Both the position numbers and the translations under genes were made by a program. A DNA stretch of 64,000 nucleotides, taken from contig NZ_JAHLME010000002.1 in the NCBI RefSeq assembly GCF_018919395.1, positions 1,023,184 to 1,087,183 of the forward strand, in the 5' to 3' direction. The DNA is from Geomonas azotofigens. GTDB lineage: Bacteria; Desulfobacterota; Desulfuromonadia; Geobacterales; Geobacteraceae. The notes under the pieces are model-generated. The model searched no databases, was not told the origin of the DNA, and saw nothing but the letters and a program-made list of their open reading frames with translations. This document shows, piece after piece, positions 39,072-47,432 of the stretch (positions within the stretch are counted from its first letter, which is position 1; the number at the start of each line of letters is the position of its first letter).

Positions 39072-41222
39072 CTAACTCTTCAGACGCTCCACCTTGATGA
39101 CCCCCTTCACCTTCATGATGGCGGCGAACACCTTTTTCAGGTGGTCGAGGTCGGTGACGTCCACCTCGAACAGGTTCTCGCCCCGCTTGTCCAGCGTGCT
39201 CTGGATGGAGGCGCTGGAGATGTTGGCCTCGCAGTTGGTGATGGCGGTGGCGATGTTGGCCAGGATTCCCTTCTCGTCGTTGCATACGACGCGGATCTTG
39301 ACCGGCAGCGCGCTCTTTTTCCCCTTGTTCCAGGCCACCTCGATGCGCCGCTCCGGCTCGAGCGCCATGGCGAAGGGGCAGTCGGCGGTGTGCACGGTGA
39401 CGCCGCGGCCGCGGGTGATGAAGCCGGTGATCTCGTCCCCGGGAAGGGGATTGCAGCACTTACCGAAGCGCACGAGCACGTCCTCGACGCCGTTGATCTG
39501 GATGGCGGAGGAGGATTTACCCTTGAGCGCCCCGATCACCTTGCCGATGCGGGTTTCCTTCTGCTCCTTGGCGGCCTCGATCTTGTCGGCCGGGACCAGC
39601 TTGCCCACCACCTGGTTGGCGGAGAGCTTGCCGTAGCCCACCGAGGCCATCAGGTCGTCCTCGGTCTGGAAGCCGAACTCCTGGGCCACCTTCTTCAGCT
39701 CGCCGCTCTTTTGCAGCTTGCCGAAGTTGAGCGAGTAGCGCCGGAAATCCTTCTCGCAGATCTCGCGGCCGAGGGTGATGCTTCTCAGGCGCTCCTCGGT
39801 CTTCACCCAGGCCCTTATCTTGTTGCGCGCCCGCGAGCTCTTGACGATCTTCAGCCAGTCCTTGCTCGGGGTGTGGTGCGGCGAGGTGATCACCTCGACG
39901 ATGTCGCCGGTCTTCAGCTCGTACTTCAAGGGCACCAGCTTGCCGTTCACCTTGGCGCCGACGCAGCGGTGGCCGACGTCGGTGTGCACCGAGTAGGCGA
40001 AGTCGATGGGGGTGGAGCCCTTCGGGAACCCCTTCACGTCCCCCTTCGGGGTGAAGATGAAGACGTCCTCCGGGAAGAGCTCGACCTTGACCGTGTCCAT
40101 GAACTCCTTGGAGTCGTCCAGTTCCTGCTGCCATTCGAGCAGCTGCCGGATCCAGGTGAAGTGCCGGACCTCCTTCTCGTCGTACCCCTTCCCTTCCTTG
40201 TACTTCCAGTGCGCCGCGATGCCGCTCTCGGCGACCCGGTGCATCTCGACGGTGCGGATCTGCACCTCCATCCTTTCGCCGTAGGGACCGATCACCGTCG
40301 TGTGCAGCGACTGGTACATGTTCCCCTTGGGCATGGCGATGTAGTCCTTGAAGCGCCCGGGAATCGGCTTCCAGGTGGAATGGATGATCCCCAGCACCTC
40401 GTAGCACTCGCGGATGTCTTCCACCGAGACGCGGATCGCGATCAGGTCGTAGATCTCGTCGATGTCGACGTTGCGGCTCTGCATCTTCTTGTAGATGGAG
40501 TAGAGGTGCTTGGAGCGGCCGGAGACGTCCCCCTTGATGCCGTGCTCCTCGAGCTGCTTCTTGATGATGTCCTTGACCGTCGCGACGTAGGACTCGCGCT
40601 CCTGCTTCTTCTTGGCGACCTTGCCGGCCAGGTCGTAGTAGAGCTGCGGCTCCAGGTAGCGGAAGGAGAGGTCCTCCAGTTCGCCCTTGACCCAGGAGAT
40701 ACCGAGCCGGTTGGCGATGGGGGCGTAGATGTCCAGCGTCTCCTTGGCGATGGTGCGCTGCTTGGGCTCGGGCTGGTACTGCAGGGTGCGCATGTTGTGC
40801 AGGCGGTCGGCGAGCTTGACCAGGATGACCCGGATATCGGTGGCCATGGCGAGCAGCATCTTGCGGAAGTTCTCGGCCTGGCTCTCCTCCTTGGTCTTGA
40901 AGTGGATCTTGCCGATCTTGGTGACCCCGTCCACCAGGCGCGCCACCTCGGCGCCGAAGAGCGACTCCAGCTCCTCGTGGGTGGTCAGGGTGTCCTCGAC
41001 GGTGTCGTGCAGAAGGCCGGTCACCACGGCGGGAAGGTCCAGCTTCAGGTCGGCCAGGATCCCCGCCACCTCCATCGGGTGGATCAGGTAGGGCTCCCCC
41101 GAGAGGCGGGTCTGCCCCTGGTGTACCTTGGCGCAGAAGACGTAGGCCTTGCGCAAAAGGTCCAGGTCGGCACCCGGGTTGTAGGAGGAGACCTTGTCGA
41201 GTATGTCGTTGAGTCGTATCAT
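39072..41222 (-). CDS. spoT: Bifunctional (p)ppGpp synthetase/hydrolase
   Basis: This is a long RelA-SpoT homologue of 716 residues that makes and degrades the stringent alarmone. The hydrolase HD domain is intact (His48; HD at 72-73 in LLHDTVEDT; about 1-200). A synthetase domain (about 230-345), a TGS domain (about 390-450, DVFIFTPKGD), a helical/zinc-finger region with CCNPLPGDEI, and a C-terminal ACT domain (640-716) follow. The order gmk-rpoZ-spoT is the classical one. Confidence 0.95.
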   Translation of the reverse strand: MIRLNDILDKVSSYNPGADLDLLRKAYVFCAKVHQGQTRLSGEPYLIHPMEVAGILADLKLDLPAVVTGLLHDTVEDTLTTHEELESLFGAEVARLVDGVTKIGKIHFKTKEESQAENFRKMLLAMATDIRVILVKLADRLHNMRTLQYQPEPKQRTIAKETLDIYAPIANRLGISWVKGELEDLSFRYLEPQLYYDLAGKVAKKKQERESYVATVKDIIKKQLEEHGIKGDVSGRSKHLYSIYKKMQSRNVDIDEIYDLIAIRVSVEDIRECYEVLGIIHSTWKPIPGRFKDYIAMPKGNMYQSLHTTVIGPYGERMEVQIRTVEMHRVAESGIAAHWKYKEGKGYDEKEVRHFTWIRQLLEWQQELDDSKEFMDTVKVELFPEDVFIFTPKGDVKGFPKGSTPIDFAYSVHTDVGHRCVGAKVNGKLVPLKYELKTGDIVEVITSPHHTPSKDWLKIVKSSRARNKIRAWVKTEERLRSITLGREICEKDFRRYSLNFGKLQKSGELKKVAQEFGFQTEDDLMASVGYGKLSANQVVGKLVPADKIEAAKEQKETRIGKVIGALKGKSSSAIQINGVEDVLVRFGKCCNPLPGDEITGFITRGRGVTVHTADCPFAMALEPERRIEVAWNKGKKSALPVKIRVVCNDEKGILANIATAITNCEANISSASIQSTLDKRGENLFEVDVTDLDHLKKVFAAIMKVKGVIKVERLKS

Positions 41223-41302
41223 CGCGCCCGTTTTATCTGGAAAAAGAAGGGGCTAACAGCACCGGGGCAGATGCCCCGTCAGCCGATAGCCCCAGCCGGT
41301 TT

Positions 41303-41336
41303 GAAAAAAAAGGGAGACCGCTCACGCGTCTCCCTT
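41303..41336 (-). terminator. Intrinsic terminator between rpoZ and spoT
   Basis: On the minus strand GGGAGAC and GTCTCCC pair around a nine-base loop, followed by eight T. It lies right after the rpoZ stop, so spoT needs read-through or its own promoter. Confidence 0.8.
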
Positions 41337-41344
41337 TCGATCTG

Positions 41345-41551
41345 TTAACGACCTTTCTTGCCGATCTCGCAGCCGATCTTGCCGGCGGCGATTTCCCTGA
41401 GGGAGACGACCACGTTCTTGTTGGCTGCCCTGTTGTCGATGAGCGGCTTCGCGCCCTTGAACAGCTGCTTCACCCTCTTGGAGGCGAGCATGACCAGGAG
41501 GAAGCGGTTGTCCACCTTCTCGAGGCAATCTTCTACGGTAACCCTTGCCAT
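41345..41551 (-). CDS. rpoZ: RNA polymerase omega subunit
   Basis: Omega helps assembly of RNA polymerase and takes part in ppGpp binding. The 68-residue protein begins [17 protein letters not shown] and has the typical [19 protein letters not shown] segment. It is between gmk and spoT, the usual place. Confidence 0.95.
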   Translation of the reverse strand: MARVTVEDCLEKVDNRFLLVMLASKRVKQLFKGAKPLIDNRAANKNVVVSLREIAAGKIGCEIGKKGR

Positions 41552-41581
41552 AAGTGAAATCCCCTTTGTGATGTTAAACGT

Positions 41582-42190
41582 CTAAATCGTGAAGATCCTG
41601 GAAAGCCCCTGCAGCAGGCGGCTGGTGCGGCACTGCTCGGCGATGAGCACGCTTTTCAGCTGGTCCAGGGCCTCGGAAAACTTGTCGTTGACGATGATGT
41701 AATCGTACCAGCGCGCTTCCTTGATCTCGCCGGAGGCGTTGTGGATCCTGCGCTCGATGACTTCCTGCGAGTCGGAGGAGCGGTTGTCCAGGCGGCGCCT
41801 GAGCTCCTCGATGCTGGGCGGGAGTACGAAGATATAGACCCCTCCTTCGAAACGCCCTTTCAGCTGCCGCGCACCCTGGCAGTCGATATCAAGGATAAGG
41901 TCGATCCCCTCGGCACGGGATTCCTTGAGGGTGGCGAGCGACGTGCCGTAGAAGTTGCCATGCACCTCGGCCCACTCGGCGAATTCCCCGTCCTCGACCA
42001 TCCGGTCGAACTCTTCCTTACCCACAAAAAAATAATCACGCCCGTGCACCTCTCCGTTCCGGGGAGGGCGCGTCGTGTAGCTGACAGAATGCCGCAAGTT
42101 AGGAAAGATGTCAATTATTTCCTTACACAGCGAGGTCTTGCCCGCCCCAGAAGGGGCCGAAATCACGTACAATACGCCTTCACGTTTCAT
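41582..42190 (-). CDS. gmk: Guanylate kinase
   Basis: Gmk phosphorylates GMP to GDP. The 202-residue protein has the P-loop SAPSGAGKTS (10-19), the GMP-binding region YTTRPPRNGEVHGRDYFF, and DIDCQGARQLK. Length is normal. It lies 30 bases upstream of rpoZ and is followed on the other side by yicC. Confidence 0.96.
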   Translation of the reverse strand: MKREGVLYVISAPSGAGKTSLCKEIIDIFPNLRHSVSYTTRPPRNGEVHGRDYFFVGKEEFDRMVEDGEFAEWAEVHGNFYGTSLATLKESRAEGIDLILDIDCQGARQLKGRFEGGVYIFVLPPSIEELRRRLDNRSSDSQEVIERRIHNASGEIKEARWYDYIIVNDKFSEALDQLKSVLIAEQCRTSRLLQGLSRIFTI

Positions 42191-42261
42191 AGTTCACCCG
42201 TTGCCGTTGTCGGGATCCGCTACAAAACAGAGGCGGCGGAACCCCAAACTGTAAAGTTCCC

Positions 42262-43140
42262 CTACTCTATGTTCTGCACCTGCTCGCGGATCTTCTCCAG
42301 CTCCGCCTTCAGCTCCACCACCAGCGCGGCCATCTGGGCGTCGTTCCCCTTGGAGCCGATGGTGTTCACCTCACGGTTGATCTCCTGGAGCAGGAAGTCG
42401 AGCTTTCTCCCCACCGGCTCGCTTTTGGCCAGGGTCTCGTCGAACTGGCGCAGGTGGCTTTCCAGGCGCACCAGCTCCTCGGTGACGTCGCACTTGTCGG
42501 CCATGACCGCTATCTCCTGGGCCAGACGCTCCTCGGGAAGCGAGGCCTCGCCCAAGAGCTGCGCGATCCTCTCCTTCAGGCGCTGGCCGTACTCGGCGAC
42601 CACCTGCGGGGCGCGCGCGGCGACCTTCGCGATCAGCTGGGTCAGGGTCTCGCGGCGTCTTAGGAAGTCGGCGTAGAGCGATTCCCCCTCGAAAAGGCGC
42701 ATCTCGTCCACCCGGCGCAGGGAGTCCTCGAGCGCGGACATGAGCTCCTGCGGCATCTCCTCCAGGCTCGCCTCGGCCTCGGCCGCCACGGTGACCACGT
42801 CCCGCTGCGAGGCGACCAGCGCGAGATCCACCTCGCCGGAGAGCCCCAGCGCCTCGCCGATGCTCTGGAAGGCCTTCAGGTAGCCGCGCGCCAGCGGCAG
42901 GTTGGCCGTCGGCACCCCGAGCGCCACCGCGTTCTCCACCTGGATGAAGACGTCGATCTTGCCGCGCACCAGCTTCTCGCCGACGCGCTTCTTGATCTCG
43001 TTCTCGAACTGCAGCAGCACGCGCGGGAGCTTGACGGTGATCTCGCCGTAGCGATGGTTCACGCAGCGCACCTCGACGATGAAGCGTCCCCCTTCGTGGA
43101 CCCCCTCACCCTTGCCATAGCCGGTCATGCTCTTTATCAT
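42262..43140 (-). CDS. yicC: YicC/YloC family endoribonuclease
   Basis: The 292-residue protein has the YicC hallmark start MIKSMTGYGKGEG and VEVRCVNHRY, and the C-terminal EINREVNTIGSKGND. Family members are single-strand-cutting RNases. It lies next to gmk, as is usual, 71 bases before it. Confidence 0.92.
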   Translation of the reverse strand: MIKSMTGYGKGEGVHEGGRFIVEVRCVNHRYGEITVKLPRVLLQFENEIKKRVGEKLVRGKIDVFIQVENAVALGVPTANLPLARGYLKAFQSIGEALGLSGEVDLALVASQRDVVTVAAEAEASLEEMPQELMSALEDSLRRVDEMRLFEGESLYADFLRRRETLTQLIAKVAARAPQVVAEYGQRLKERIAQLLGEASLPEERLAQEIAVMADKCDVTEELVRLESHLRQFDETLAKSEPVGRKLDFLLQEINREVNTIGSKGNDAQMAALVVELKAELEKIREQVQNIE

Positions 43141-43168
43141 GCCCTCTCCTTCTCTTCGCTGTTCGCTA

Positions 43169-44155
43169 TCAGCGGGATTGCCAAAGCTTCTGCTCCCAAC
43201 GCCAGGCGTCGGCCACGATGGTGTGCAGGTCGTTGTAGGACGGGGTCCAGTTGAGGACGGTGCGGATCTTGTCGGCGACCGCGATGAGACTGTCCGGGTC
43301 GCCGGGGCGACGCGGCGCCTCGTTGACCTTGAAGTCGACGCCGCTTACGTCCTTCACCACCCTGATCACCTCGCGGACGCTGTTCCCCTTGCCGTAGCCC
43401 ACGTTGATCACCTCGGAGGCGCCGCCGCGCTCAAGGTAGCTCAGGGCGGCGAGGTGCGCCGAGGCGAGGTCCTCGATGTGGATGTAGTCCCGGATGCCGG
43501 TCCCGTCGGGGGTATCGTAGTCGGTGCCGAAGATGGAGACGGAGTCGCGGGCGCCCAAGGCGGCCTGGCAGGCCACCTTGATCAGGTGGGTCGCCTCGGG
43601 CGTTCTCTGCCCCATGCGCGCCTGCGGGTCGGCGCCCGCCACGTTGAAGTAGCGCAGCGCCACGTAGGAGAAGCCGTGGGCGAAGGCGGCGTCGCGCAGC
43701 ATCCACTCGCTCATCAGCTTGGAGGTGCCGTAGGGGTTGATGGGGGCGGTGCGGCTCTCTTCCGAGGCGCGTCCTCCCTCGGGCATGCCGTACACCGCGG
43801 CGGTGCTGGAAAAGATGAAGCGCTCGACGCCGTGCTCGACGCAGGCCTGCAGAAGGTTCAGGGTGTTTCTCGTGTTGTTGCCGTAGTACTTGAGCGGCAG
43901 GGTCACCGATTCCGGCGCGATGATCGCCGCGGCGAAATGGAGCACCGACTTGGCCCCGGTTTCCCTGAGCACCGCCCGTATCCCGTCCTGGTCGGAGAGG
44001 TCGCCGACGACGAGCCGCTCGCCGTGCACCAGCGCGTCGGCCGAACCGGTGGAGAGGTTGTCGTACACCACCACCTCGTGCCCCGCCTCGGAGAGCTGTC
44101 TGACCACGTGACTACCGATGTACCCGGCACCGCCGGTAACGAGTATGACGCTCAT
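43169..44155 (-). CDS. galE: UDP-glucose 4-epimerase
   Basis: GalE interconverts UDP-glucose and UDP-galactose for surface polysaccharides. The 328-residue short-chain dehydrogenase-like protein has the NAD motif TGGAGYIGSH (7-16), and catalytic SSTAAVYG and YGTSKLMSE (YXXXK). I chose ATG 44155 (MSVILVTGG), with GGAGG eight bases upstream; a longer frame to 44227 crosses the pyk terminator. It is the first gene of the yicC-gmk-rpoZ group. Confidence 0.94.
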   Translation of the reverse strand: MSVILVTGGAGYIGSHVVRQLSEAGHEVVVYDNLSTGSADALVHGERLVVGDLSDQDGIRAVLRETGAKSVLHFAAAIIAPESVTLPLKYYGNNTRNTLNLLQACVEHGVERFIFSSTAAVYGMPEGGRASEESRTAPINPYGTSKLMSEWMLRDAAFAHGFSYVALRYFNVAGADPQARMGQRTPEATHLIKVACQAALGARDSVSIFGTDYDTPDGTGIRDYIHIEDLASAHLAALSYLERGGASEVINVGYGKGNSVREVIRVVKDVSGVDFKVNEAPRRPGDPDSLIAVADKIRTVLNWTPSYNDLHTIVADAWRWEQKLWQSR

Positions 44156-44187
44156 AGCAGAAACCTCCATGGCAAAAGATAATGAAA

Positions 44188-44215
44188 GAGGGTCTAGCCA
44201 TTGGACTAAACCCTC
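44188..44215 (-). terminator. Probable terminator between pyk and galE
   Basis: On the minus strand GAGGGTTTAG and CTAGACCCTC pair with an eight-base loop (one mismatch), followed by TTTCATT. It lies about 290 bases after the pyk stop and just before galE. Confidence 0.55.
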
Positions 44216-44504
44216 GATCCGCGGCAACGGAGCCCGGACGGATTGTCATAAATCAGCCCGGCAACCGGCCAAAGCGCAGCGCCGATCCTCATGCGAGCGA
44301 TCGGCACAGTTATAACATCTACCCCACCCCAGCGCAACGCCTAATTCGCCCTGACAGCCCCGGTGTCCGCCACTCCCGGAACTGGGACAACCGGATCAGG
44401 AGCCCGGTTTACAGCATCTACGTCCATCCGCTTTGGCGTGGACGGCGCTTCGCCTACCCAAGCGAGCGACCCAAAGGCCGTCACTTACGGAGCTGCGGCA
44501 CGGA
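44216..44504. other. Intergenic region downstream of pyk
   Basis: The stretch between the pyk stop and the terminator has no supported gene, tRNA or riboswitch that I can recognise. A weak ATAACATCTACCCC patch is present near 44311. It may be a 3' untranslated region. Confidence 0.35.
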
Positions 44505-45950
44505 TCAGCGCTGGGGCCGCAGCCCCGGTTCCAGGCGGTGCACCTTCATCAGGTTGGTGGTGCCGGGGCTCGACAACGGGCTCCCCATGGTGATCACCAC
44601 CAGGTCCCCCTGTTTCAGCCACCCCATGTCCAGCACCGCTGCTTCCACCGAGATGATCTGGCTTTCGGTGTCCCCCTCGATGTCCACCCTGAGCGCGTGC
44701 ACCCCGGCGTAGAGCGCGAGCCGACGGCGCACCTGCTGCGACGGCGTCACCGCGATGATGGGCTGAGCCGGGCGGTACTTGGATACCAGTGCCGCGGTGC
44801 TGCCGGTCTGGGTGAAGGCGAGGATGGCCGAGGCCTTGACGCTCTCCGCCGCACGGCAGGCCGCCATGCCGATCACCTCGGAGATATTGGGGAGGCTGGT
44901 CTGGCCGTTGGGCGCCTTGCAGCACTGGGCCATGAGCTGGGGATCGGTCTCGATGTCGCGCGCCACCTGCACCATCATGGAAACCGCTTCGATGGGGTAT
45001 TTGCCGGAGGCGGTCTCGGCGGAGAGCATGATGGCGTCGGTGCCGTCCAGGATGGCGTTGGCGACGTCCGAAGTCTCGGCGCGGGTCGGGCGCGGGTTGT
45101 TGACCATGCTCTCCAGCATCTGGGTCGCGGTGATGACCGGCTTGCCGGCATCGTTGCAACTTCTGATGATGCGCTTCTGGATCAGGGGAACCTTCTCGGG
45201 GTTCATCTCCACGCCCAGGTCCCCGCGCGCCACCATGATCCCGTCCGATACCCGCAGGATGGCGGCGAAGTTCAGCACCGCCTCGGGCTTCTCGATCTTG
45301 GCGATGATGCGCAAGGGGGAACCGGCCCGGTCGATGATCTCCTTCAGCTCGGTCACGTCCGAGGCCTCGCGCACGAAGGAGAGGGCCACGTAGTCCAGCT
45401 GCTGGTCCATGCAGAACTGCAGGTCCTCCTTGTCCTTCTCGGTCAGCGCCGGGGCGGAAACCTTGGCGCCGGGAAGGTTGATCCCCTTGCGGTCCTTGAG
45501 GATCCCGCCGGTAACCACCTGGCAGCGCACGTCCACCCCGGAGACCTCGAGCACCTTCAGCTCCATCAGGCCGTCGTCGAGGAGGATGCGGTCCTCCGCC
45601 TTCACGTCGCGCGGCAGCCCCTGGTAGATGGTCGGGATCACGTTGCCCTGCCCCAGCACCTCGCGCGTGGTGACCACCACCTCGCTCCCCGCCACGAGCT
45701 GCATGGAACCGCCGACCATGAGGCCGGTGCGGATCTTGGGCCCCTGCAGGTCCCCGAGGATGGCCACGGCATGCTCGTGCTCCTGGGAAAGCTTGCGGAT
45801 GTGGCCGATGACGGCGGCCTTGGAGGCGTAATCGCCGTGGGAGAAGTTGAGGCGGAAGACATCGACGCCGGCATGGATCAGGGCGTCGAGCATCTCGTTG
45901 GAATCGGAAGCGGGGCCGACGGTGGCTACGATCTTGGTGCGACGGAACAT
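44505..45950 (-). CDS. pyk: Pyruvate kinase
   Basis: Pyk makes ATP and pyruvate from phosphoenolpyruvate. The 481-residue protein starts MFRRTKIVATVGPAS and has NFSHGDY, the KIEKPEAV catalytic lysine segment, ARGDLGVE and DGTDAIMLSAETA. The C-terminal allosteric domain is complete. I chose ATG 45950 after AGGAGA; a frame to 45992 has no site. Confidence 0.95.
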   Translation of the reverse strand: MFRRTKIVATVGPASDSNEMLDALIHAGVDVFRLNFSHGDYASKAAVIGHIRKLSQEHEHAVAILGDLQGPKIRTGLMVGGSMQLVAGSEVVVTTREVLGQGNVIPTIYQGLPRDVKAEDRILLDDGLMELKVLEVSGVDVRCQVVTGGILKDRKGINLPGAKVSAPALTEKDKEDLQFCMDQQLDYVALSFVREASDVTELKEIIDRAGSPLRIIAKIEKPEAVLNFAAILRVSDGIMVARGDLGVEMNPEKVPLIQKRIIRSCNDAGKPVITATQMLESMVNNPRPTRAETSDVANAILDGTDAIMLSAETASGKYPIEAVSMMVQVARDIETDPQLMAQCCKAPNGQTSLPNISEVIGMAACRAAESVKASAILAFTQTGSTAALVSKYRPAQPIIAVTPSQQVRRRLALYAGVHALRVDIEGDTESQIISVEAAVLDMGWLKQGDLVVITMGSPLSSPGTTNLMKVHRLEPGLRPQR

Positions 45951-46125
45951 GGGTTCTCCTGGTCGGGCCGGGCGCTGGCGGGGACGGTGCACGGGGACCG
46001 TGTCCGCCGCATCTGCCGGCTCGTGAAAGGGGGATGCGCCGCTTGCGCGGCGACCCTAAATAATTACCCGAAATCGGGGCGGGGTGCAATGCGTATCGGC
46101 AGGTTTTCGCAGGGAGTTTTGCCGG

Positions 46126-46722
46126 TCACCTGTTTTGCAGCTGGCTCCAGCGGAAGCAGTCGACGGTATGATCGTTCACCATCCCCACCGCCTGCATCAT
46201 GGCGTAACAGATGGTGCTCCCTACGAAACGGAAGCCGCGCCGCTTGAGGTCGCGGCTGAGCTGATCGGAGAGGTCGCTTCGGGGCGGAACCTCGGCCAGG
46301 CTGCGCCAGGCGTTTTGGCGGGGAACGCCGTCCACGAAACGCCACAGGTAGGCGTCGAAGGAGCCGAACTCCTCCTGCACGCGGAGAAAGGCGCGCGCAT
46401 TGTCGATCGTGGAGCCTATCTTCAGCCGGTTCCGCACGATGGCGGGGTCGGCCATGAGCCGGGGCAGGTCGGCGTCGGAGAAGCGGGCGACGAGCTCCGG
46501 GTCGAAGCCGGCGAAGGCGCGGCGGTACCCCTCGCGCTTTCTGAGGATGGTGATCCAGGAAAGCCCGGCCTGCGCCCCCTCCAGGGTGAGGAACTCGAAG
46601 AGGAGGCGGTCGTCGTGCACCGGCACTCCCCATTCGAGGTCATGGTAGGCACAGTAAAGGGGATCGCTCCCGGCCCAGCCGCAGCGGTTAGGGCTAGTCG
46701 CGGCCGTGACGGTCCCGGTCAA
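46126..46722 (-). CDS. tag: DNA-3-methyladenine glycosylase I
   Basis: Tag removes 3-methyladenine from DNA in base-excision repair. The 198-residue protein has NRCGWAGSDPLY, YHDLEWGVPV, LSWITILRKREGYR, GFRFVGSTICY and the C-terminal NDHTVDC. Zinc-site residues Cys, His, His, Cys of the E. coli enzyme are at the same places. I propose TTG 46722 as the start: GGGAGG lies about nine bases upstream and no ATG or GTG is available close to the conserved region. The start overlaps the upstream gene by 29 bases. Confidence 0.88.
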   Translation of the reverse strand: MTGTVTAATSPNRCGWAGSDPLYCAYHDLEWGVPVHDDRLLFEFLTLEGAQAGLSWITILRKREGYRRAFAGFDPELVARFSDADLPRLMADPAIVRNRLKIGSTIDNARAFLRVQEEFGSFDAYLWRFVDGVPRQNAWRSLAEVPPRSDLSDQLSRDLKRRGFRFVGSTICYAMMQAVGMVNDHTVDCFRWSQLQNR

Positions 46723-47404
46723 AGTCCCTGTCCTCCCTGCGCTGCTCGTGCTCGTGGCGTTTCTGCTCTTTTCTCTGTTCCTTCTCGAAGCGCAAGTCTT
46801 CTTTGCGCTGCTCCTTCTCGTAGCGCTTCTCTTCCTTTCGCTGCTCCTTGGTGTACCTCTTCTCGTCCTTTTGCTGTTCGTGGCGCGCCTTCCAGTAACC
46901 GCGGTCGCTTCTGTGCCTGCCGTGGTAGTGGTCCCGGTCGCGCTGGTAGACGGCGTACTCGCGGGCCCGGTACTCGCGGATCCGCTCGATCCGGTAGCGG
47001 CGCAGCGGCGGGGGAAGTTCACGGTACCCGACCGGGACCCAGCGGCCGCGGTTGTCGGGAGAGCGGAACCAGCGCCCGTCACGGAAGCTGAAGTAGACGT
47101 TGTTGAAGTAGAAGAGGTCGTAGGGAACCCCCACCGCCACGTAGAAGCCCAGCGGCTGCGGATAGATGAACTGGACCTCCTCCTCGGGCTCGTCGTAGTA
47201 CGGATCGGGCTGGTACACCGGCACCGGGGCGGGCGCCACCACGACCGGTCGGGGGGCCGGGGCCACCACCACGGGTCGGGGCTCGTTGCCGAGGTGAATA
47301 TTGACGTCCACGCCGACGTTGCCGGCCTGCGCCTGCGCGAGCATGAGCGGCACGACCGCGGCCTGCAGCGCGAGGGCGCGCGCTATCTGTTGCATGGTTT
47401 TCAT
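46694..47404 (-). CDS. Secreted protein with charged KEQRKEEKR repeats
   Basis: The 236-residue product has a signal peptide (about 1-27, ending QAQAG). A proline-rich region (PRPVVVAPAPRPVVVAPAP) is a tandem repeat. An aromatic core follows (FYVAVGVPYDLFYFNNVYFS), and then from about 170 a strongly charged tail with four KEQRKE(E/D)-R units. I chose ATG 47404, with AAGGAGGA upstream. The function is not known. The charge suggests binding to nucleic acid, polyphosphate or the envelope. Confidence 0.75.
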   Translation of the reverse strand: MKTMQQIARALALQAAVVPLMLAQAQAGNVGVDVNIHLGNEPRPVVVAPAPRPVVVAPAPVPVYQPDPYYDEPEEEVQFIYPQPLGFYVAVGVPYDLFYFNNVYFSFRDGRWFRSPDNRGRWVPVGYRELPPPLRRYRIERIREYRAREYAVYQRDRDHYHGRHRSDRGYWKARHEQQKDEKRYTKEQRKEEKRYEKEQRKEDLRFEKEQRKEQKRHEHEQRREDRDFDRDRHGRD

Positions 47405-47432
47405 GGGTCTTCCTCCTTGGGTGGGGGTGAGG

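Noticed and set aside
44188..44215. Possible tRNA arm near galE
   Set aside because: The hairpin fits a terminator with T-run; no cloverleaf, anticodon stem or TTCGA loop could be built.
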